A DNA stretch of 51,940 bases from Aliiroseovarius sp. (GCF_030148435.1 NZ_JASBTN010000056.1:1-51940); one strand, 5' to 3'. Numbered from the stretch's first letter, positions 33,979 to 42,792 are shown. Notes: generated from the sequence alone by a model not told the origin. Numbers and translations are program-made.

Positions 33979-35214
33979 ATGAAACTGCAAGACCTCGACA
34001 TCATCGTCACCGCCCCGCCTGCCCCCGGATGGGGTGGGCGGTACTGGATCTTCGTCAAGGTGACGACCGCCTGCGGGATCACCGGCTGGGGCGAGGTCTA
34101 TGCCGCCTCGGTCGGGCCCGACGCCATGCGGGCGGTCATTTCGGACGTCTTTGAACGGCACATGCAGGGCGAAAACCCGGAAAACATCGAGCGTATGTTC
34201 CGCCGCGCCTACAGCTCCGGCTTTACCCAGCGCCCCGACCTGACTGTCATGGGCGCCTTTTCGGGGCTTGAGATCGCCTGCTGGGACATCCTGGGCAAGG
34301 CGCATGACCGGCCTGTCTATGCGCTGATGGGCGGGCTGATGAATGAACGCATCCGCTCCTATACCTATCTCTATCCGCTGCCTCATCAGTCGATGGCGGA
34401 TTTCTGGACCTCGCCGGACCTCGCCGCAGACTGCGCTGCGGCCATGGTCGCCGAGGGTTTCACCGCGGTGAAATTCGATCCCGCCGGTCCCTACACCGCG
34501 CGCGGCGGTCACATGCCGGCGATGCGCGACATTTCCCGTTCGGCGGCCTTCTGCAAGGTGATCCGCGCGGCGGTTGGGGATCGCGCGGACTTGCTGTTCG
34601 GCACCCACGGCCAGTTTTCCACCGGCGGGGCAATCCGCTTGGCGAAAGCCCTGGAACCCTATTCGCCTCTGTGGTTCGAGGAACCCGTCCCACCCGACAA
34701 TATCGCGGAAATGGCCAAGGTCGCCCGCGCCACCTCGATCCCGGTTGCCACCGGCGAACGGCTGACCACCAAGGCCGAATTCGCCCCGGTGCTGCGTCAG
34801 GGCGCCGCCACGATCCTGCAACCGGCGCTGGGACGATCCGGCGGCATCCTCGAGACAAAGAAGATCGCCGCCATGGCCGAAGTCTACAATGCCCAGATGG
34901 CGCCGCACCTTTACGCAGGCCCCATCGAATGGGCCGCCAACATCCAGCTTGCCGCCAATATCCCGAACCTGCTGATGGCCGAAACCATCCAGAAGGGCGG
35001 CGATTTCCACCTCGCGCTAATCAAGAATTCGATCACCTGGGAGGAGGGCTTCATCCTCGCCCCCACCACGCCGGGCCTGGGCATCGAGGTCGATGAGGAT
35101 CTGGCCCGCGCCCATCCCTTTACCGGCGAGGGGCTCCACCTCGAAATGCAGGACACCCCCTGCGACTATGTGAACGAGAACGATTTCCAGGGCGGTGCGC
35201 CAGCCACGGAATAG
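33979..35214 (+). CDS. mandelate racemase/muconate lactonizing enzyme family dehydratase
   Basis: A 411-aa enolase-superfamily member. The N-terminal capping domain starts MKLQDLDIIVTAPPAPGWGG. The barrel carries VKFDPAGPY, LFGTHGQFSTGGAIRLAKAL, WFEEPVPPDN and TGERLTTKAEF, with the catalytic His likely in QMAPHLYAGPIEWAANIQ. The pattern is that of sugar-acid dehydratases or cycloisomerases (galactonate/anhydrogalactonate type), not of a true mandelate racemase. It has no partner gene here. It follows the GNAT gene divergently with a 29-nt gap. Confidence 0.85.
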   Translation: MKLQDLDIIVTAPPAPGWGGRYWIFVKVTTACGITGWGEVYAASVGPDAMRAVISDVFERHMQGENPENIERMFRRAYSSGFTQRPDLTVMGAFSGLEIACWDILGKAHDRPVYALMGGLMNERIRSYTYLYPLPHQSMADFWTSPDLAADCAAAMVAEGFTAVKFDPAGPYTARGGHMPAMRDISRSAAFCKVIRAAVGDRADLLFGTHGQFSTGGAIRLAKALEPYSPLWFEEPVPPDNIAEMAKVARATSIPVATGERLTTKAEFAPVLRQGAATILQPALGRSGGILETKKIAAMAEVYNAQMAPHLYAGPIEWAANIQLAANIPNLLMAETIQKGGDFHLALIKNSITWEEGFILAPTTPGLGIEVDEDLARAHPFTGEGLHLEMQDTPCDYVNENDFQGGAPATE

Positions 35215-35576
35215 CGGCGCTGATGGTTGACGTCAGCGTAAAAGGCCCGGTTTAGGCTCAAGTGTCACACCTGGTCCTCCCCCACTGAAGTGGTCTGCCC
35301 GATAGTCAGGCATCAGTTCAACGCATGGTAGCGAACTTCAAGCGAAGGCCGGTCGCCACGCCAAACCGCGACGGCCAACTTGCGGGGCAACAGGTTTCCC
35401 AACGGCACTTCACCGTAGCCACGGGGAAATCCTCAACCACCGCGCGCAATCCTTCCCGGTTCCGGCGATGACATCATGGCGCGCGAAGACCCATTCTGGA
35501 CCATACCACGACCAGTTTCCCGGGCGCGTTCATCAATTGGCGCGCCTGCGGGCGGATGTATCGGCTGGAGGTTCAT
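35215..35576. other. 362-nt intergenic region before the TadG-like gene
   Basis: I find no supported gene. A short CGCTGA/TCAGCG hairpin (35218-35238) follows the dehydratase stop without a T tract. The rest has mixed composition and no clear operator. The ribosome site CTGGAGG at 35565-35571 belongs to the next gene. Confidence 0.5.
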
Positions 35577-37082
35577 ATGCTTCGCTTCGCAGTAAAACGG
35601 CTTGCCATCCTTAAGCAAACCGCCGCCAAGCTCAAACGCGACGAGAGCGGCGCGATCATGGTGTTCTTCGCGGTTTCGCTGGTCGTCCTGCTGGGACTGG
35701 TCGCCATATCCTTCGACATGGGGCGCATCAACATCACCCAGACCGAACTGCAGTCCTATGCGGACAATGTCGCGCTGGCGGCGGCGGGTGAACTCGACGG
35801 CAAGGCCGATTCCATCACCCGCGCGACTGCTGCAGCGGCCAGCATGATCTCAGATCGGCAAACCTTTGGCGAAGGAGACAACACGCTTGCCGGGGTCACG
35901 GACTATACGCTGACCTTTCTGTCGACCCTGCCCGCCAGCGATGCCGATCCCACAACAGCAGTTACTGCGGACCCCCTTCAGGCTGGCTATGTTCGGGTCG
36001 ATGTGACCGAGCAAACCGTGCCCTGGGTGTTCGGAGCCGCGTTCTTCAGCCTGAGTGGTGAGACGCCCCCGGATATCGACGAGGTAGGGGCCAGTGCGAT
36101 CGCGGGGTTCACCCGCATTGCTTGTGATATTTCCAGCATGATGTTCTGCGTACCCCCCGGCTTCAACCCGGCGGCCGAAGCCGGCAACGTGATCCGTTTG
36201 CGCGCCGGAGGCGGCAGCGGCCAATGGGGCCCGGGCAATTTCGGCTTTCTGGAGCCACCGGGCGGACTCTCCGCTATCGACCCGAATGGCAACTGCGCCG
36301 GGTTCAGCGCCTCCGCCCAGGAATGGTGCGTGCTCGCCGCCCAGTCCCCCAGAACCGTGTGCTTCCGCGAAGAAGGGCTGGATACGCGCCCAGGGCAGGC
36401 GGTTGGGCGGATGGCCGCAGCGATCAACACGCGGTTTGATATCTATGAGGGCGTGCTGAACAGCTATCGGGACCACCCGGCCTTCGGCCCGGCTCCGAAC
36501 ACCATCAGCGGCTACGAGGTCTCCACCCAGGGCGGTGGGAAAACTCCGCAGTGCAAAATCGATCAAGCGGCTTCAACGGAGCCGGAATATACCATCGGGC
36601 TACCGCCTGACGATTGCTTTGCCACGGACGATTGTCCGGGAGGCCGGTTTGGAACCGGGGATTTCGCGGCAGGTTACGCCGATTATGTTGCCACGAACTA
36701 CGGCACCGCGCCGGGATGGTTCCCGCCCTACCCGACGACCCGCTGGCAGATCTACAATGACGAGATTGCCAACTCGACGGATGGGGATATCGCCGAAATG
36801 TCCGGCAAGCAGGAAACGGGCGCGGCCATTTGCAACGCCGCAAACCGTACCCCCGATCCCGAACGCCGGGTCATTATTGCGGCCGGCGTGGACTGCGCGG
36901 CAAACGAAATCAAAGGGTCTGCAACCGGGGTCAGCGTCGATGAGTGGGTCCGGGTGTTCATCCTGCAACCGGCCGATTCCGTGTCCAAGGACATCTTTGT
37001 CGAGGTGCTGGGCGGCGCTGGCAGCGGGGCTGCCGGCGGCGGTGCGGGTTTCCTGACCGAACACATTCAGCTCTACAGGTGA
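35577..37082 (+). CDS. TadG-like pilus-assembly / pseudopilus protein
   Basis: A 501-aa protein. After a basic N-terminus, DESGAIMVFFAVSLVVLLGL and the downstream helix form the TadE/TadG-type type III signal and membrane helix. DMGRINITQTELQSYADNVALAAAGELDG is the TadG hallmark. The long extracytoplasmic part has several Cys residues (ACDISSMMFC, QCKID, DDCFATDDC, ICNAA) suitable for disulfides, and a Gly-rich stretch before the end (LGGAGSGAAGGGAGF). TadG-type minor pseudopilins work with the Tad/Flp secretion system. Two TadE-like genes follow immediately; the ATPase and platform genes are absent here. Confidence 0.8.
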   Translation: MLRFAVKRLAILKQTAAKLKRDESGAIMVFFAVSLVVLLGLVAISFDMGRINITQTELQSYADNVALAAAGELDGKADSITRATAAAASMISDRQTFGEGDNTLAGVTDYTLTFLSTLPASDADPTTAVTADPLQAGYVRVDVTEQTVPWVFGAAFFSLSGETPPDIDEVGASAIAGFTRIACDISSMMFCVPPGFNPAAEAGNVIRLRAGGGSGQWGPGNFGFLEPPGGLSAIDPNGNCAGFSASAQEWCVLAAQSPRTVCFREEGLDTRPGQAVGRMAAAINTRFDIYEGVLNSYRDHPAFGPAPNTISGYEVSTQGGGKTPQCKIDQAASTEPEYTIGLPPDDCFATDDCPGGRFGTGDFAAGYADYVATNYGTAPGWFPPYPTTRWQIYNDEIANSTDGDIAEMSGKQETGAAICNAANRTPDPERRVIIAAGVDCAANEIKGSATGVSVDEWVRVFILQPADSVSKDIFVEVLGGAGSGAAGGGAGFLTEHIQLYR

Positions 37083-37087
37083 CGCCG

Positions 37088-37588
37088 ATGTCGGGTCTTG
37101 CACGGATTTACACAAGCCTGCGTCGAATGTTCCGCAATGACAGCGGGGCGGCCCTGGTCGAGTTCACAATCCTGTTGCCGCTGATTCTGCTGGTCTTTGC
37201 GGTCGTGATCGAAGGGGGGCGGTTGATGTGGGCCTATCAGAGCGTGAACGCAGGCGTCAGGGATGCGTCGCGATACCTCGCGCGAATTGCTCCCGAAAGC
37301 GTCTGCTCGGGGGGCTCGCTTGCTGCCTATCAGCCCACTCTGGAATCAATTGTGCGCAACCGGATCGACGGTGCCTCCTTCCTGCCGTCGGGTATCACCG
37401 TGAACGCGGTCACGCCCTCGCTGACTTGCGTTGCCGGAACGTTCCGCGTGTCCCCGGCACCGGTGGCCCAGGTCACGGCAAGCCTGACCGTGACCTTTCC
37501 CTTTGCAGGTGTCGTTGCCTTCGCGGGGGGCGCGCTGGGCACGGTCACAACGTCGATTTCCGATCAAAGCCGGGTATACGGCCTGTGA
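37088..37588 (+). CDS. TadE-family pilus assembly protein, copy 1
   Basis: A 166-aa membrane-anchored pseudopilin. NDSGAALVEFTILLPLILLVFAV contains the processing-site Glu five positions after Gly, and the single helix; VNAGVRDASRYLARIAPE follows as in TadE proteins. The outer part has a Cys pair (Cys73 region VCSGG and LTCVAG). It starts 5 nt after the TadG-like stop and its stop overlaps the next start. It should be co-expressed and co-processed by the prepilin peptidase of a Tad system encoded elsewhere. Confidence 0.85.
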   Translation: MSGLARIYTSLRRMFRNDSGAALVEFTILLPLILLVFAVVIEGGRLMWAYQSVNAGVRDASRYLARIAPESVCSGGSLAAYQPTLESIVRNRIDGASFLPSGITVNAVTPSLTCVAGTFRVSPAPVAQVTASLTVTFPFAGVVAFAGGALGTVTTSISDQSRVYGL

Positions 37589-38238
37589 AACAGATCGTGC
37601 CACATACCCGTTTGTGGAACCTGGTCAGGCAGCTGCGCCAGTGCGAGAGCGGTACCACGCTTGTCGAACTCGGCCTGCTCATCCCTCTCTACCTGTTAAT
37701 CTTCCTGGGGCTAATCGATTTCGGCCGTATGGCCTTCCACTACGTGTCCATGGAAAAGGGCATGCAGGTTGCGGCCCGGGTCGCAACCGTGCGCCCCCCG
37801 GCATGTTCCGGCGTTCCGACCACCAACGACCGGGGAACGTCAACCGTCGTTCCCGCGGCCAGCTACGGCACGAAATGCAGCGCCGGGGCCGGTATCTGCG
37901 CAAATCCCGGGACCATCAGCTGCGCTGGCAGCACGACAAACGCCACCGCGAACGAAATCTGGACCATCGTCCAGGGGACATTCCCCAATTCCGCTACCGC
38001 CGCCAACCTGCGGTTTATCTATACCTACGACAACAACCTGGGCTTTCTGGGCGGCCCCTATGTGCCCACGGTCACGATGGAGGTTCAAAACCTCGACTTC
38101 GAATTCGTGAACCCTCTGGGTGTGCTGGTTGGGTTGGCAACCAGTTCTGCGGCCACTGGCCTGGGGGCCGACATTCCGTTCCCGGCGCTGAGCGTCACTC
38201 TTCCGGGTGAGGACCTTGCAATGGGCGAAGACGGGTGA
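37585..38238 (+). CDS. TadE-family pilus assembly protein, copy 2
   Basis: A 217-aa pseudopilin related to copy 1: ESGTTLVELGLLIPLYLLIF is the signal/helix region with the conserved Glu. FGRMAFHYVSMEKGMQVAARVATVRPP continues the family pattern. The start is a GTG at 37585, overlapping the previous stop by 4 nt; no ATG occurs before the helix. The exported part includes CSAGAGICANPGTISCAGS, a Cys-rich loop absent from copy 1. Confidence 0.82.
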   Translation: MKQIVPHTRLWNLVRQLRQCESGTTLVELGLLIPLYLLIFLGLIDFGRMAFHYVSMEKGMQVAARVATVRPPACSGVPTTNDRGTSTVVPAASYGTKCSAGAGICANPGTISCAGSTTNATANEIWTIVQGTFPNSATAANLRFIYTYDNNLGFLGGPYVPTVTMEVQNLDFEFVNPLGVLVGLATSSAATGLGADIPFPALSVTLPGEDLAMGEDG

Positions 38239-38385
38239 TCGTCGTTCACCCCGCGCAGCGCGCTTTACACGCGCCGCGACTTGCAGGCATGGATTGCTGA
38301 CAAACAAAGGGCAAGCCCCAGCAATGCGTCTTTCGAGCGGTCCTGTACCGAGTTGATATTTAACGAAAAGCTGGCAACCCTCTGA

Positions 38386-38440
38386 AGGGTTCGAACCACT
38401 GGCCCGCCGACTGGATGTCGGCAGGTGGTTCAGAACCCCT
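38386..38440. other. long stable nested hairpin
   Basis: AGGGTTCGAACCAC (38386-38399) pairs with GTGGTTCAGAACCCCT (38425-38440) with a small bulge. Inside, GCCGAC (38406-38411) and GTCGGC (38417-38422) form a perfect 6-bp stem with a TGGAT loop. No T tract follows on the plus side. A short palindrome TTACCGTCGGTAA is at 38469-38481. Candidates are a terminator of the tad cassette, a structured leader of the next gene, or a small RNA. The rest of 38239-38578 has no supported gene. Confidence 0.5.
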
Positions 38441-38578
38441 CGAAATTGACTCGCCGCCCATTTTGTCATTACCGTCGGTAAAGCCGATAACAAACCCGAA
38501 GAGGCGATCGCCAATCGCCGGACGGCCTGCTGACAACAGCGGGCTGCCACATGTACACCCAACGTGAGGCCTTTCTGT

Positions 38579-39265
38579 ATGTGCCTTTCACAAACCGTCA
38601 GTTTTACTGCCAGCACCTTACTGGTCATCGGGGGTGGCTATGCCGTCACGCGCGCGTGGACGATCAACCGTCGATACCTGCCGGTGGCGCTGATGCCGGT
38701 CTTTGCCGGGCTTCAGCAGTTCATGGAAGGCAACGTCTGGTGGGGTGTGAACACCGGCGATCCGGTCACGACGCTTTTCGGCGCTTTGGGGTTCATCTTC
38801 TTTACCTGGTTCATGTGGCCGTTCTGGATTCCGCTGGCATCCTGGGTACTGGAGCCGCCAGACAGCCGGCGCCGCCCCTGGATGGAGGCGATGTCGGTGG
38901 CGGGACTGGCCTTCGGGCTGGCGCTTTACGTGCCGCATCTTGTCAATCCCGACTGGGTTCAGGTCACTGTCAACCGGGACTCGCTGGCCTACGAGGGCAC
39001 GATGATCCTCGACTATCTGATGCCGCGCTGGATGACCTACGTGATCTACCTTTTCCTGATCATCGCACCACCGGCGATCTCGACCTATTATCACATGCGC
39101 TGGTTCGCGCTGACCGTCGTCGCGGTGGTCGTCGTCGATATCCTGTTCCTGCGCTATGCCTATATCTCGTTCTTCTGCCTGCTGGCCGGTCTTGGCACCC
39201 TGCATTTGATTTACATCATTGCGCGAAACAAATGCGCGCGCGAATGTCCGGTCCTGTTTGCCTGA
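38579..39265 (+). CDS. DUF6629 family membrane protein
   Basis: A 228-aa polytopic membrane protein with about seven hydrophobic segments. It begins MCLSQTVSFTAS, matching the MCFSATASF start of the DUF6629 family, and has QQFMEGNVWWG in the first loop, also typical. Function is unknown. The C-terminus IIARNKCARECPVLFA contains two cysteines. ATG 38579 was preferred over GTG 38564 because it gives the family N-terminus and GAGGC lies upstream. It precedes the ECF sigma factor by 36 nt, so the two are likely one transcript. Confidence 0.82.
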   Translation: MCLSQTVSFTASTLLVIGGGYAVTRAWTINRRYLPVALMPVFAGLQQFMEGNVWWGVNTGDPVTTLFGALGFIFFTWFMWPFWIPLASWVLEPPDSRRRPWMEAMSVAGLAFGLALYVPHLVNPDWVQVTVNRDSLAYEGTMILDYLMPRWMTYVIYLFLIIAPPAISTYYHMRWFALTVVAVVVVDILFLRYAYISFFCLLAGLGTLHLIYIIARNKCARECPVLFA

Positions 39266-39301
39266 GCAGGCTCGCAACCATGCGAAGAAAGGACGGCGAT
39301 C

Positions 39302-39877
39302 ATGTGCGGGTCCAAAAGCGGGGCGCGTGACGACCACGCCCCTGAAGATGTCGGCCTCGAAACGGCGCTTTCCACGAACCGGAGCGCGTTTCTGGGCTTC
39401 CTGATCAAGCGGCTGGGGAACCGGTCTGACGCGGAGGATGTGCTGCAGGAGTTCTGCATCCGGGTTCTTGCGCGAAAGGAGCAGTTGCGCGAGGTCGGGC
39501 GGATGGACGCCTGGCTCTACGCGGTGTTGCGCTCGACGCTCAATGACCACTACCGGAAGGCGGGCAGGCACAATCGCCTGAAGGATGCGGTTTCGCTGGA
39601 AGCGAAGTCGGCAGCGGTCGCCGAAGATCCGATCGACGGCATGGACCTGATCTGCAAATGCGTCAAAGGGCTGGTCACGGAATTGCGCCCGTCCGATGCC
39701 AGCCTGATCCAACGCATCGACATCGACGAGACCGACCGTGCGACTGTGGCAGCGGAGCTGGGGATCAAACCCGGTACGCTCAATGTCCGGCTGCATCGCG
39801 CCCGTGCGGCATTGGCGGATACGTTGTTGACGCATTGCGGACCCTGCTGCCGCGACGGTTTCGAGGATTGTTCCTGA
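39302..39877 (+). CDS. ECF-type RNA polymerase sigma factor with Cys-rich C-terminus
   Basis: A 191-aa sigma-70-family factor. Region 2 is in AFLGFLIKRLGNRSDAEDVLQEF and WLYAVLRSTLNDHYRK; region 4 in DETDRATVAAELGIKPGTLNVRLHRARAAL. After region 4 it ends THCGPCCRDGFEDCS, four cysteines plus His, reminiscent of ECF factors with a metal-sensing Cys-rich tail such as the CorE type. No anti-sigma gene is adjacent, which fits direct sensing by the tail. GAAAGGA precedes ATG 39302. Probable targets are the flanking membrane-protein and lipid genes. Confidence 0.88.
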   Translation: MCGSKSGARDDHAPEDVGLETALSTNRSAFLGFLIKRLGNRSDAEDVLQEFCIRVLARKEQLREVGRMDAWLYAVLRSTLNDHYRKAGRHNRLKDAVSLEAKSAAVAEDPIDGMDLICKCVKGLVTELRPSDASLIQRIDIDETDRATVAAELGIKPGTLNVRLHRARAALADTLLTHCGPCCRDGFEDCS

Positions 39878-40104
39878 GCGCCGCCTGATGGATGGCGGGC
39901 AACGATCAGCCGCTGGCCGCGTCTTCCTTTCACGCGGCAACGCCATGCCGTGACCGCGAAACCATCGCCAATCCCCGCGTGGACATCCCCCTTGGCCGGC
40001 TCGGACGGAGCCGGAACCCCTGCGCAACTTGTAATGAAAGCGCGCGGCGAGCGTCTTTCTATCAGGGGTGTTCAGACAGCTTCAAAACAGGAAGGAGACA
40101 CGAA

Positions 40105-40251
40105 ATGTTCGGTATTCTGACCATCTTGGCAGTTGCGGCCACGGGTTTGCTGGCCGCCGTGGCCTTCGAAATGTCCCCTGCGCAAAAAGGCGTTGGACGC
40201 GCAGTTGTTCGCGTTCCCGCAGGTTCGCCGCTCCGGCGGCGGCAGTTCTGA
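40105..40251 (+). CDS. small single-helix membrane protein
   Basis: A 48-aa protein, MFGILTILAVAATGLLAAVA then FEMSPAQKGVGRAVVRV and PAGSPLRRRQF: one membrane helix and a basic tail. GAAGGAGA at 40091-40098 is a strong ribosome site for ATG 40105. It lies between the ECF sigma gene and the oxidoreductase, 43 nt before the latter. I do not recognise the family. The interval 39878-40104 otherwise contains no supported gene. Confidence 0.6.
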   Translation: MFGILTILAVAATGLLAAVAFEMSPAQKGVGRAVVRVPAGSPLRRRQF

Positions 40252-40294
40252 CGCCGAAGGTCCGGGTTTGACCGCCAAACTGAACGAGGTTGCG

Positions 40295-41461
40295 ATGCGA
40301 GACTTCGGCCAGATAACCATTGTCGGCGCAGGGCCAGCCGGCCTGGCCTGCGCGATCGTTCTGGCGCGTAGTGGTGCCAGGGTCGTCGTGCGCGAGTGGA
40401 AGGATCGTGTGGGGCATCGGTTCCACGACGATTTCCAGGGGCTGGAGAACTGGAGCGCCGAAACAGACGTTCTGGATGAATTGACCAGGGCCGGGATCGC
40501 CAGCGACTTCGACCACCATCCCATCGACAGGGGCACGGTCTTTGACCCTGCCGGGCGACGGCACGACGTTCGAGGAGGAAGGCCGCTCTTCTACCTCCTG
40601 CGCCGGGGTTCGGGCGAGGGCACGCTCGACCGCGCGCTTCTGGCCCAGGCCCTCGCCGCTGGCGTCGAGGTCCGTTTTGGCGACCGGGTGCGCGCCTTCG
40701 ACGGCGCGGGCATCCTGGCCGCGGGGCCGCGCGAGGCCGGGGTCATCGCCGCCGGACATATCTTTGACACCGACATGCGCGACGGGGCCTGGCTGGCGCT
40801 TGGCCACAAGGTCGCGCCGGGCGGCTATGCCTATCTTTTGGTGCAGGGCGGGCGCGGTACGGTGGCAAGCTGCATGTTCACGGGCTTTCGCGATCAGGCG
40901 CGGCATGTCGAGTCGGCCGAGGGCTTCTTTCGCGCCCAAGCGGGACTGGAGATGCGAAACCCGCGCGCCTTCGGAGGGTACGGCGCCTACCGGTGGCCGC
41001 GCAGTGCTACCCAGGGCGGACACCCGGTCATCGGCGAGCACGCGGGGTTTCAGGACGCGCTTGCCGGGTTCGGGATGCGCCATGCGATCCGGTCGGGCGT
41101 CCTGGCGGCGGAATGCCTGCTCGACGGCGGCGACTATACCGCGCGGTGGCAATCGGAGCTGGGCCCATCGCTCAAGGCGGGCATCGTCAACCGATGGATG
41201 TTCGGCCTTGGCGGAGAGTTCGGGATGCGGCTTGCCTGCCGCAGGTTGGCACGGGGTGACGCGGGCGACGTGCTCCGCCGCGCCTATGACCTGACGACCT
41301 TCCGGCGGCTGATGCTGCCGCTCGCCCGCCGCCGTTACCGCAAAATGCTGGCCGACCCGAGTTGCAGCCATACGGATTGCGATTGTGTCTGGTGCCGCCA
41401 CGGCGATCACGGCGATCACGGCGTGGAAGAGGGGAAAATCATCTTGGGAGGAACAACATGA
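40295..41461 (+). CDS. FAD-dependent oxidoreductase (geranylgeranyl-reductase-like) with Cys/His-rich tail
   Basis: A 388-aa flavoprotein. The dinucleotide motif is ITIVGAGPAGLACAIVLARSG near the N-terminus, and GGYGAYRWPRSATQGGHPVIGEHAGFQDALAG is the second FAD segment. This is the pattern of the geranylgeranyl reductase / NAD(P)-FAD oxidoreductase group. The C-terminus is DPSCSHTDCDCVWCRHGDHG, with four Cys and several His, likely metal-binding; the His part comes from a repeated ACGGCGATC codon block (41400-41422). ATG 40295 was preferred over upstream codons because it starts just before the FAD motif and follows GAGG. It overlaps the methyltransferase gene by 4 nt. Confidence 0.85.
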   Translation: MRDFGQITIVGAGPAGLACAIVLARSGARVVVREWKDRVGHRFHDDFQGLENWSAETDVLDELTRAGIASDFDHHPIDRGTVFDPAGRRHDVRGGRPLFYLLRRGSGEGTLDRALLAQALAAGVEVRFGDRVRAFDGAGILAAGPREAGVIAAGHIFDTDMRDGAWLALGHKVAPGGYAYLLVQGGRGTVASCMFTGFRDQARHVESAEGFFRAQAGLEMRNPRAFGGYGAYRWPRSATQGGHPVIGEHAGFQDALAGFGMRHAIRSGVLAAECLLDGGDYTARWQSELGPSLKAGIVNRWMFGLGGEFGMRLACRRLARGDAGDVLRRAYDLTTFRRLMLPLARRRYRKMLADPSCSHTDCDCVWCRHGDHGDHGVEEGKIILGGTT

Positions 41462-42792
41462 CCCAGCTGACAATAGGACGCTTCACGTCGCCGGGCCACC
41501 GCGCGCCTGTTGCGCTCCGGCTTCTGGACCACGCTCTGCGCAAGTTGATCCGACGCGGGACTCTTCAGATCCATCTGCCCGATGGCGAAGCCAGGACGTA
41601 TGGCGACGGGGCGCCCGTGATCGCAATCGCCATCCGCGACTGGCCGACCTTGCGCCGGGTCGTGGCCAATCCCGACCTCGCTGTCGGTGAGGCCTGGATG
41701 GACGGCACGCTCAGGATGGAGCGGGGCGACCTCTTTTCATTTCTCGCCCTGTGCCTGGAGAATTTCGAAGGCACCCCGAAGCATTGGTTGTGGTGGGCAA
41801 ACAATCGCCTGAGGATGGCGGTCAGGTCTTTCATGATGCACAACCCGGTCGGCCGGGCGCGTCGCAACGTGGCCCATCATTACGATCTGGGCGACGGGCT
41901 TTATGATCTCTTCCTTGATCGCGAACGTCAGTATTCCTGCGCCTATTTTGAGGATCCCGGTGACAGCCTCGAGGCCGCTCAGGTGCAGAAGATGCGCCAT
42001 ATCGCTGCCAAGCTGCGGCTGGAGCCCGGCCACAGGGTGCTCGACATCGGGTCGGGCTGGGGCGGGCTGGGGATGTATCTGGCCCGCGCCTCGGGCGCCG
42101 AAGTGACGGGCGTGACCCTTTCCGTGGACCAGCAGCGCCACGCCTCCGAGCGCGCCGCGCGCGAAGGCCTGGCCGACCGCGCCCGGTTCGAGTTGCGCGA
42201 TTACCGGCACCAGAAAGGCCGCTATGATCGGATCGTCTCGGTCGGCATGTTCGAACATGTCGGCGCAGGGCACTACGTCGAATTTTTCACCAGACTCGCG
42301 GAACTGCTTGAAAATGACGGCGTGGCCCTGCTGCACACGATCGGCAGTAGCCGGGGGCCGCGTGCGCCTGATCCATGGATCACGAAATACATCTTTCCGG
42401 GCGGCTACGTACCGTCGCTTTCGGAAATTGTGCCGGCGATCGAGCGGGCCGGGCTCATCGTCACGGATCTCGAAGTGCTCCGCCTGCACTATGCCGAAAC
42501 GCTGAGAGCCTGGCGCGAACGGTTCCTCGCGCGGCGGGCAGAGGCGGCGACGCTCTATGACGAACGCTTTTGCCGGATGTGGGAATTCTATCTTGCGTCC
42601 TGCGAAGCGGGCTTCCGGTACAACCGCCTCGTTGTGTTCCAGATCCAGCTCGCGCACCGGCTGGACGCTGTGCCGATGACGCGGGGGTACATCGAAACCG
42701 ATAAACGCAGGTTACGGAATCCTCGCGACACGGCCGGGGTGGAAAAGGTCGGACCTTCCTCGCAACAGGAGGAGGATGTCGGAGCCGAATGA
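41458..42792 (+). CDS. cyclopropane-fatty-acyl-phospholipid synthase family SAM methyltransferase
   Basis: A 444-aa enzyme of the CFA synthase family. An N-terminal lipid-binding domain carries GEAWMDGTLRMERGDLFSFL and HHYDLGDGLYDLFLDRERQYSCAYF. The SAM motif is VLDIGSGWGGLGMYLARASG, and SVGMFEHVGAGHYVEFF supplies the catalytic Glu. The products could be cyclopropane, methylated or furan-type fatty acyl chains on membrane lipids. Coupling by 4-nt overlap to an FAD oxidoreductase suggests a methylene transfer plus redox step. The last 30 residues are a low-complexity polar tail. GGGAGG precedes ATG 41458. Confidence 0.92.
   Translation: MTQLTIGRFTSPGHRAPVALRLLDHALRKLIRRGTLQIHLPDGEARTYGDGAPVIAIAIRDWPTLRRVVANPDLAVGEAWMDGTLRMERGDLFSFLALCLENFEGTPKHWLWWANNRLRMAVRSFMMHNPVGRARRNVAHHYDLGDGLYDLFLDRERQYSCAYFEDPGDSLEAAQVQKMRHIAAKLRLEPGHRVLDIGSGWGGLGMYLARASGAEVTGVTLSVDQQRHASERAAREGLADRARFELRDYRHQKGRYDRIVSVGMFEHVGAGHYVEFFTRLAELLENDGVALLHTIGSSRGPRAPDPWITKYIFPGGYVPSLSEIVPAIERAGLIVTDLEVLRLHYAETLRAWRERFLARRAEAATLYDERFCRMWEFYLASCEAGFRYNRLVVFQIQLAHRLDAVPMTRGYIETDKRRLRNPRDTAGVEKVGPSSQQEEDVGAE

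Noticed and set aside
39205-39218. FNR box TTGAT-N4-ATCAT before the ECF gene
   Set aside because: It lies inside the DUF6629 coding sequence, has one mismatch, and the distance to the ECF start is large. Chance is likely.
41400-41422. Tandem ACGGCGATC repeat as a mobile or CRISPR-like element
   Set aside because: Only about 2.5 units inside a coding sequence, encoding the His-rich tail HGDHGDHG of the flavoprotein.
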